Positions 1 to 3,896 of a stretch of 5,057 bases of DNA are shown here, piece by piece. Made by a program: the position numbers and the translations under genes. Within the stretch, counting starts at the first letter, position 1. Each line of letters begins with the position of its first letter. This DNA is from Candidatus Hodarchaeota archaeon (lineage in GTDB: Archaea > Asgardarchaeota > Heimdallarchaeia > Hodarchaeales > Hodarchaeaceae): assembly GCA_030589605.1 (NCBI GenBank), contig JAUUVJ010000336.1, positions 1 to 5,057 of the forward strand. Direction: 5' to 3'. The notes beneath the pieces are model-generated. The model was not told where the DNA came from and did not search any database. It saw nothing but the letters and a program-made list of their open reading frames with translations.

Positions 1-3
1 TAA

Positions 4-939
4 CTAGATATTTCGTAATTTCTTTTTCCTGTAATATCTCTTATACCTTTCTTTATTTGCTTCTGACTGACAAGATTTACATCGTTTTTGAGTATGATTC
101 CTCTTTTTTTCTCTGTAAAATTCGTTTCCACAATCAATACAGGAACCATGGCGATAAACATCCTCTATCTCTTCAAAGAACTTTTTAAAAATAATAAATT
201 TTCTTTCTAGATATATTTTTGCATCTTTATACAATAATTGATAAAATGACTTACGTCCTTCAGCTAATATTATTAAGTTATAGGAAATTGATTTCCTATT
301 TGACTCATAAAATGAACACCTAATATCATGCGCCTCTAGTAGAGACTTTAATTGGAGTAAAAAACTTCTACTACCACATGTAAATCCTATAGTGAGAGAG
401 TTTTTTCTTAAACTTACATGTCCATCACCATCAAAATAACCTCGAATGAAATGAAATAGGTAATGAGATGGAATTTCAGGAAAGAGCATTGTTAAAGATT
501 TGTTAGATGTTAATCCAAGTTTGAAAAGATTATCAACAACCTGCATTCTGTAAATTGAGAGAAAATATACAACCCCTGTTTCTGTTTTTTCTGATTTGAT
601 TGGATAGTTACTTCCTAGGGCATCATTTATTTTTTTTAGCAATTTAATATCCTTAATCTTAATTCTCAGTTCTGCTTTCGTTTTTTCCTTTCTAATAAAG
701 CCATCAGCAAAAATAAAACCTAAAATATAAGCCATTCTATTCCCCCATTTGCTAAAAAAACCTAGATCCAAAGAATAACGTACAGAACTGTTTTTTTTCT
801 TATAGTATTGACGACCTTTACCTCTGATTGAGTAAATACTTCGATTTAATTTTACAGCAATTACTTTATCCTGTAAGTGAAGATTGTTCAATAGGAAATT
901 AATTTCTTCTTTCGTCCATAGCTTTTGTTTATTTCTCAC
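4..939 (-). CDS. Free-standing LAGLIDADG homing endonuclease with Myb/SANT-like N-terminus and zinc-ribbon-like C-terminus
   Basis: This 311-residue protein has two LAGLIDADG-type motifs. The first spans about residues 70-82 (core LGFIFADG, putative catalytic D79). The second spans about 164-175 (core RGYFDGDG, putative catalytic D172). Two motifs in one chain is the monomeric pseudo-dimer form, which makes a double-strand cut at a long target site. Residues 7-45 (LWTKEE...IYSIRGK) resemble the Myb/SANT-like helix-turn-helix that often precedes phage and homing nucleases. C267-x2-C270 and C287-x2-C290 form a likely zinc-binding knuckle, followed by a very basic tail (about 296-308). No intein splice motifs or intron context are visible, so it appears free-standing. 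The start is GTG at 939, because an in-frame TAA lies three codons upstream; the stop is TAG. It diverges from the methyltransferase gene. Both catalytic aspartates are intact, so it may be active. The nuclease family is confident; the target and biological role are unknown. Confidence 0.88.
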   Translation of the reverse strand: MRNKQKLWTKEEINFLLNNLHLQDKVIAVKLNRSIYSIRGKGRQYYKKKNSSVRYSLDLGFFSKWGNRMAYILGFIFADGFIRKEKTKAELRIKIKDIKLLKKINDALGSNYPIKSEKTETGVVYFLSIYRMQVVDNLFKLGLTSNKSLTMLFPEIPSHYLFHFIRGYFDGDGHVSLRKNSLTIGFTCGSRSFLLQLKSLLEAHDIRCSFYESNRKSISYNLIILAEGRKSFYQLLYKDAKIYLERKFIIFKKFFEEIEDVYRHGSCIDCGNEFYREKKRNHTQKRCKSCQSEANKERYKRYYRKKKLRNI

Positions 940-943
940 AAGA

Positions 944-959
944 ACTTACATCCTTTCTT
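944..959 (-). promoter_or_regulatory. Ribosome binding site for the endonuclease GTG start
   Basis: Reading the minus strand, AGAAAGGATG lies upstream of the GTG, with 11 bases between AGGA and the start. The spacing is slightly long. An ATG inside this element is followed at once by TAA, so it cannot be the gene start. With the in-frame TAA just upstream, this leaves GTG at 939 as the only reasonable initiation codon before M69. Confidence 0.5.
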
Positions 960-973
960 GCTATTTTTATTAA

Positions 974-1117
974 GCTAGACATGAGAAACGCTTAGGTAAA
1001 TACAAAAAAAAGAAAATAAATCTTATACTTAATTATAGACAAGTAGTAGAGCTTTATAAACTAAGTGACGAGGTATCTAAATTTAAGAACATCGTCATTC
1101 TTGATTTAACTTGCTAA
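974..1117 (+). pseudogene. Possible gene remnant: start-less 47-codon open frame
   Basis: The frame opens after a TAA at 971-973 and stops at TAA 1115-1117. It contains no ATG, GTG or TTG. Its translation has a lysine-rich first half and a more ordinary, amphipathic-looking second half (residues about 23-45, with QVVELYKLSDEV and IVILDL). It may be the 3' end of a decayed gene, possibly a lost third member of this locus. It may equally be chance, since a random open run of this length is not rare across several frames. I do not recognise the family. Confidence 0.2.
1032..1060 (-). promoter_or_regulatory. Candidate sigma-A-like promoter for the endonuclease
   Basis: On the minus strand, TTTATA (1055-1060, 4 of 6 to TTGACA) is separated by 17 bases from a perfect TATAAT (1032-1037). 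Transcription would start near 1025 and give a leader of about 85 bases. In such AT-rich DNA a perfect -10 box can occur by chance, so this is only a candidate. Confidence 0.35.
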
Positions 1118-1135
1118 AACTAAAGTAAATATAAT
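1106..1135 (+). promoter_or_regulatory. Candidate sigma-A-like promoter for the methyltransferase
   Basis: TTAACT (1106-1111, 4 of 6 to TTGACA) is followed after 18 bases by a perfect TATAAT at 1130-1135. The predicted start near 1142 would give a leader of roughly 110 bases before the methyltransferase ATG. That leader includes the orphan Shine-Dalgarno sequence at 1153-1157. Confidence 0.45.
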
Positions 1136-1150
1136 AAATCTAATATTAAA

Positions 1151-1189
1151 TTGGAGGAAAAAGTCATTAAGCAAGCAAAATTATATTAA
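1151..1189 (+). promoter_or_regulatory. Orphan strong Shine-Dalgarno sequence in the methyltransferase leader
   Basis: TTGGAGGAAAA (1151-1161) is the best ribosome binding site in the window, yet no ATG, GTG or TTG follows at a usable distance. Only an ATT at 1166-1168 sits at correct spacing, and it would give a 7-codon peptide ending at TAA 1187-1189. It could be the relic of a lost gene start, a leader peptide with a rare start codon, or a ribosome standby or regulatory site for the methyltransferase mRNA. Confidence 0.35.
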
Positions 1190-1237
1190 AATTTTAAATA
1201 TGTAAAAATCAGTTCTTTAATTCAAAAGAAATTTAAC

Positions 1238-1243
1238 TAAGGA
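1238..1243 (+). promoter_or_regulatory. Ribosome binding site of the methyltransferase
   Basis: TAAGGA ends 9 bases before the ATG at 1253. The alternative in-frame ATG at 1292 (residue 14) has no purine-rich element in front of it, so the upstream ATG is preferred. Confidence 0.6.
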
Positions 1244-1252
1244 TATAATTGA

Positions 1253-2344
1253 ATGTCAAAAAATAGACTTATTTCTAATGGTTGTCATTCAATGAAAACA
1301 AATCATCAAATATTTTTCTCTAATTCCAGGAAAATGAAAGAAGTTGAAGATAATTCAATTGATCTTGTTGTTTCATCTCCGCCGTATCCTCTTATCGAAT
1401 TATGGGACGAAATGTTTTCCACACTAAACCCTGAAATCAAAAATGCGTTAATAAATAATCAAGGTCTCTTAGTATTCGAATTAATGCATAAAGAACTGGA
1501 TAAAGTATGGGAAGAAATCTTCAAAGTATTAAAAGATGGAGGTATTGCCTGTATCAATATTGGTGACGCTACACGAAAAATTGGGGATGATTTTCAATTA
1601 TATCCAAATCATTCTAGAATTTTGAAACACTGTCATACCCTAGGATTTCAAGTTCTTCCTAGTATAATCTGGCGAAAACCGACTAATGCTCCCAACAAAT
1701 TTATGGGATCAGGAATGCTTCCTCCGAGTGCTTATGTTACATTAGAACATGAATATATACTGATTCTTAGGAAAAATGGAAAACGGTCATTCAAATCTAA
1801 ACAGGAGAAAGAGAAAAGAAGACGAAGTGCGTACTTTTGGGAAGAACGAAATCAATGGTTTTCTGACGTGTGGTTTGACCTGAGAGGGACTGGACAGAAA
1901 TTGGAAGAAGAAAATGTTGATCTACGTAAGAGGAGTGGAGCTTTTCCTTTTGAATTAGCATATCGATTGATAAACATGTTTTCAATTGAAGAAGACACAA
2001 TTTTGGATCCATTCTTAGGTACAGGGACAACAACTCTTGCAGCGATGGTTGCAGGAAGAAATAGTATAGGATTTGAGATTGATATTAATTTTTGGGCATT
2101 AATACAAACAAAGCTAAACAATGTAATAAACATCTCGCGAGATCATATCGCACAAAGATTAAAGTCACATAGATTATTTATTGCTAAAAGGGAAGAACAA
2201 CAAAAAGATATCAAATACATCAATGAACGTTATAATTTTCCTGTAATAACTAAACAAGAAACAGAATTAAGATTCCTAGAAATTGAATCTTTAGTAAAAA
2301 CAAAAGATTTTGAATATGAAGTCATTTACAAGAAAAAAAAGTGA
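1253..2344 (+). CDS. Beta-class site-specific DNA methyltransferase, probably N4-cytosine (SPPY motif)
   Basis: This 363-residue enzyme would transfer a methyl group from S-adenosylmethionine to an exocyclic amino group in a specific DNA site. Catalytic motif IV is S42-P43-P44-Y45-P46, preceded by the hydrophobic strand IDLVV. The S in SPPY favours N4-cytosine over N6-adenine. A probable motif V strand (IACINIGDAT) lies at 98-107. Residues about 110-225 include WRKP (140-143) and a basic stretch, and probably carry the target recognition region. Motif X (RSGAFPFELAYRLI) is at 227-240, then the SAM-binding motif I DPFLGTGTT (252-260) and acidic GFEID (273-277). The order IV-X-I defines the beta class. 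An 85-residue charged C-terminal extension follows and is unassigned. All expected motifs are intact. No restriction enzyme gene is adjacent; the divergent neighbour is a LAGLIDADG nuclease. It may be a solitary methylase or half of an unusual pair. The recognition site cannot be read from the sequence. Confidence 0.9.
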   Translation: MSKNRLISNGCHSMKTNHQIFFSNSRKMKEVEDNSIDLVVSSPPYPLIELWDEMFSTLNPEIKNALINNQGLLVFELMHKELDKVWEEIFKVLKDGGIACINIGDATRKIGDDFQLYPNHSRILKHCHTLGFQVLPSIIWRKPTNAPNKFMGSGMLPPSAYVTLEHEYILILRKNGKRSFKSKQEKEKRRRSAYFWEERNQWFSDVWFDLRGTGQKLEEENVDLRKRSGAFPFELAYRLINMFSIEEDTILDPFLGTGTTTLAAMVAGRNSIGFEIDINFWALIQTKLNNVINISRDHIAQRLKSHRLFIAKREEQQKDIKYINERYNFPVITKQETELRFLEIESLVKTKDFEYEVIYKKKK

Positions 2345-2349
2345 CATAA

Positions 2350-2423
2350 AAGTGAAGTGGTCATTTTGAATATTGATGGCCAATTTTAAATTGTCATTCT
2401 TTAAATAAAATGACCTTCAACTT
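2350..2423. repeat. Long imperfect inverted repeat between the methyltransferase and chemoreceptor genes
   Basis: Perfect 9-bp arms GGTCATTTT (2359-2367) and AAAATGACC (2407-2415) are extended outward by TGAA/TTCA (2353-2356 with 2416-2419, two bases bulged) and AAG/CTT (2350-2352 with 2421-2423, one base bulged). The 39-base interior includes the near-palindrome CAATTT-T-AAATTG (2381-2393). The T-rich run TTATTTTTA follows the right arm. It could be a weak, long-loop terminator for the methyltransferase, a protein-binding site, or the ends of a tiny (about 74-base) mobile-element relic. The right arm overlaps the candidate -35 box of the next gene. Confidence 0.5.
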
Positions 2424-2445
2424 ATTTTTACTCAAGTGATAATAT
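2416..2445 (+). promoter_or_regulatory. Candidate promoter for the chemoreceptor gene
   Basis: A TTCAAC -35-like element (2416-2421) precedes either GATAAT (2438-2443, 5 of 6 to consensus, 16-base spacer) or an extended -10 TG-A-TAATAT (2437-2445, 18-base spacer). I found no sigma-D motility promoter (TAAA-15-GCCGATAT), although many chemotaxis genes use one. Transcription would begin near 2450, leaving almost no leader. Confidence 0.35.
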
Positions 2446-2449
2446 ACAT

Positions 2450-3622
2450 GTGTTTTTTATGTCAAAAAGTACTTTAAATCGGATCTACTCAAAAATTTTC
2501 GATGAATCGAACTTTTTTAAGGCTCTCCCCTTTTTAACAATACTACCTCTTGCAGTATTTATCATTAGTTTTTTGATAGTTAGTTTGTTTCCAGTTTTAA
2601 AAATTGAATTTCCAATTCAATTAAATTTCATCTTGGTTCCTCTTTGTGCAGGATTAATAGTGGTATTAATGCGACTTATTTTTCGTAATAGTCTATTTTT
2701 TCGAATTACTTTCTATTTTTCGATAACAATTACGGTGACTGTTTGTGCAGCATTCTATTTGAGTTTTCTTGGAATGAATATAAGTAATGCATTATTATTG
2801 TATCCAGCGACTGTATGTATTATCATTGTTATGTTAATTTACACAGTTAGGTCTATCCAGATTCCTCTAAACTTATCAATGGATCAAATTAAAAAAATAG
2901 CTGAAGGAAAGCTAAATGTCGAAAAAGCAGGAATAGGAGTGTATGGGGCAGAATTTAAAGAATTTGAAAGTAATCTATTCTTAATGATGACTAATATTGC
3001 CACGATAATATCGACTGTTCAGTTATCTGTTGACATTCTTACTAATTCTACCAAAGGAATGAGTGTAACTTCAGAGGAATTGAACGCATTATCAGAAGAA
3101 ATAGCTGCAACAATCCAACAGATAAGTCGAGGTGCGACAGCTCAATCCGAAATAGCAATAAAGGGTGTTAACGATATATCAAAAATGTCTAATGTCGTTG
3201 ACACATCTTTACAAGATATAGGAAGTACATTAAATGTCATTGATGATATAGCAAGTCAAACTAATATTTTAGCTTTAAATGCGGCCATTGAAGCCGCACG
3301 AGCAGGTGAATATGGCCGAGGATTTGCTGTAGTAGCTGATAATGTCCGTCGACTAGCTGAAGAAACGAAGAAAAATTCATCTGATATCAACAAAATAACA
3401 AGTAGCATTATTCAAGACGTTGGAGCTTCATTGAAAGATATTCAAGAATCATTTCAAAATTTTTCAGCACAATCAGAAGAATTTAGTGCCTCAAGTGAGG
3501 AAGTAGCTGCAGCCACAGAAGAAGAATCAGCAATTATGCAGCAGTTAGTTCAATTAACCCAAGATTTATCAAAAATAGCAGAGGAATTAAACAACGCAAC
3601 ACAACAATTTCAAATAAGCTAA
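2450..3622 (+). CDS. Short four-helix methyl-accepting chemotaxis protein without an extracytoplasmic sensor domain
   Basis: This 390-residue receptor would signal to CheA/CheW at the membrane. Four hydrophobic segments lie at about residues 25-48, 58-76, 84-107 and 113-133, with only short links between them, so there is no periplasmic-type ligand domain. A HAMP-like linker follows (139-185; IPLNLSMDQIKKIAEGKLNV). The coiled-coil signalling region is about 190-390, with the conserved hairpin tip at 266-305 (IASQTNILALNAAIEAARAGEYGRGFAVVAD in two halves). Glu/Ser/Gln-rich stretches (about 205-232, 340-365) are likely adaptation-methylation regions. About 100 residues per arm suggests a short class (roughly 28 heptads in total), shorter than typical Bacillus transmembrane receptors. 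No CheR-tethering pentapeptide ends the protein. The start is uncertain: GTG 2450 has only a weak AAGTGA upstream, and ATG 2459 (residue 4) has none. Family assignment is secure; the ligand is unknown. Hydrophobic or membrane-state signals, or a partner protein, are possible inputs. Confidence 0.92.
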   Translation: MFFMSKSTLNRIYSKIFDESNFFKALPFLTILPLAVFIISFLIVSLFPVLKIEFPIQLNFILVPLCAGLIVVLMRLIFRNSLFFRITFYFSITITVTVCAAFYLSFLGMNISNALLLYPATVCIIIVMLIYTVRSIQIPLNLSMDQIKKIAEGKLNVEKAGIGVYGAEFKEFESNLFLMMTNIATIISTVQLSVDILTNSTKGMSVTSEELNALSEEIAATIQQISRGATAQSEIAIKGVNDISKMSNVVDTSLQDIGSTLNVIDDIASQTNILALNAAIEAARAGEYGRGFAVVADNVRRLAEETKKNSSDINKITSSIIQDVGASLKDIQESFQNFSAQSEEFSASSEEVAAATEEESAIMQQLVQLTQDLSKIAEELNNATQQFQIS

Positions 3623-3656
3623 GCAAATTTTGCTAAAAATTTGCTCTAAAAAAGAG
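3622..3656 (+). terminator. Hairpin at the end of the chemoreceptor gene (possible weak terminator)
   Basis: AGCAAATTTT (3622-3631) and AAAATTTGCT (3636-3645) form a perfect 10-bp stem with a 4-base GCTA loop, starting on the last base of the TAA stop. A small second hairpin, CTCT-AAAAA-AGAG (3644-3656), follows. There is no T-run after either stem on the plus strand, so termination by the intrinsic mechanism would be weak. It may instead protect the mRNA 3' end. Confidence 0.5.
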
Positions 3657-3715
3657 ATTTAAAATAAGATATGACTTTTATTCATCGTTTCTTCTTCATT
3701 TCGTGAATATCTAGT

Positions 3716-3749
3716 CTATAAGAACAGTTAGGTACACCTTGTTCTATAG
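3716..3749. repeat. Imperfect inverted repeat upstream of the transporter
   Basis: CTATA-a-GAACA (3716-3726) pairs with TGTTCTATAG (3740-3749) apart from one bulged A. The interior AGG-TACA-CCT (3730-3739) pairs as well, giving a stem with a GTT bulge and a 4-base loop. A second partial copy of the right arm, TGTTCTTTAT (3756-3765), could compete for the left arm. It may be an operator or a structured RNA element. No T-run follows. Confidence 0.4.
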
Positions 3750-3773
3750 TAATGATGTTCTTTATCTGAAATC

Positions 3774-3809
3774 CTTATTATTCATAAGAATAGTATCAAT
3801 GAATAGTGT
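3774..3809. repeat. Overlapping small inverted and direct repeats upstream of the transporter
   Basis: CTTAT-TATTC-ATAAG (3774-3788) is a short hairpin. TATTCAT (3779-3785) and ATGAATA (3799-3805) are 7-bp inverted arms. GAATAGTAT (3788-3796) and GAATAGTGT (3801-3809) are direct repeats offset by 13 bases. They lie just before the candidate -35 box, where a transcription factor could act, but low-complexity AT-rich sequence can generate such repeats. Confidence 0.3.
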
Positions 3810-3837
3810 TGAATTCTCCCCAAAAGTCGATTAAAAA
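3809..3837 (+). promoter_or_regulatory. Candidate sigma-A-like promoter for the transporter
   Basis: TTGAAT (3809-3814, 4 of 6) and TAAAAA (3832-3837, 4 of 6) are separated by 17 bases. Transcription would start near 3844 and give a leader of about 50 bases. The match is modest. Confidence 0.25.
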
Positions 3838-3884
3838 ATTTATCTTTTTAAGAAAGTAAAAGAAAACAATCCTATCAAGATAAA

Positions 3885-3892
3885 AGAGTGAG
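3885..3892 (+). promoter_or_regulatory. Ribosome binding site of the transporter
   Basis: AGAGTGAG ends four bases before the ATG at 3897 and matches the GTGA end of the anti-Shine-Dalgarno complement. A GTG inside it (3888-3890) is also in frame but lacks its own binding site, so the ATG is preferred. Confidence 0.5.
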
Positions 3893-3896
3893 AAAA

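Larger units (their letters stand above)
940..1252. other. Intergenic region between divergent endonuclease and methyltransferase genes
   Basis: These 313 bases contain no gene with a normal start. They hold candidate promoters firing in both directions, an orphan Shine-Dalgarno sequence at 1153-1157, two copies of the hexamer GTCATT (1094-1099, 1163-1168) and a start-less open frame at 974-1117. The layout suits divergent control of the two flanking genes, but no clear operator palindrome was found. Confidence 0.6.
3623..3896. other. Intergenic region between chemoreceptor and transporter genes
   Basis: These 274 bases have no convincing gene. The best short frame is 11 codons, from an ATG near 3671 with no ribosome binding site. 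The region holds the hairpin above, an inverted repeat at 3716-3749, overlapping small repeats at 3774-3809, a candidate promoter and the transporter ribosome binding site. Confidence 0.6.

Noticed and set aside
4..939. Intein or group I intron encoding the endonuclease
   Set aside because: The protein has its own start and stop and lacks N-terminal Cys and C-terminal His-Asn splice residues. No split exon frames are seen on the visible side; the left flank is outside the window, so an intron there cannot be fully excluded.
940..1252. CRISPR array, tRNA or riboswitch in the intergenic region
   Set aside because: There are no regularly spaced repeats, no cloverleaf arms, and no recognisable riboswitch core. 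Only promoters, an orphan Shine-Dalgarno sequence and short hexamer repeats could be supported.
1797..2033. 78-codon open frame on the minus strand
   Set aside because: It lies wholly antisense to the well-supported methyltransferase, in a region encoding its conserved motifs, and its translation resembles no protein I recognise.
1852..2133. 93-codon open frame on the minus strand
   Set aside because: It is antisense to motifs X and I of the methyltransferase; it is an artefact of that gene's codon pattern.
3671..3706. 11-codon frame after the chemoreceptor gene
   Set aside because: It is very short, has no clear ribosome binding site, and is a Phe/Ile-rich translation typical of AT-rich noise.
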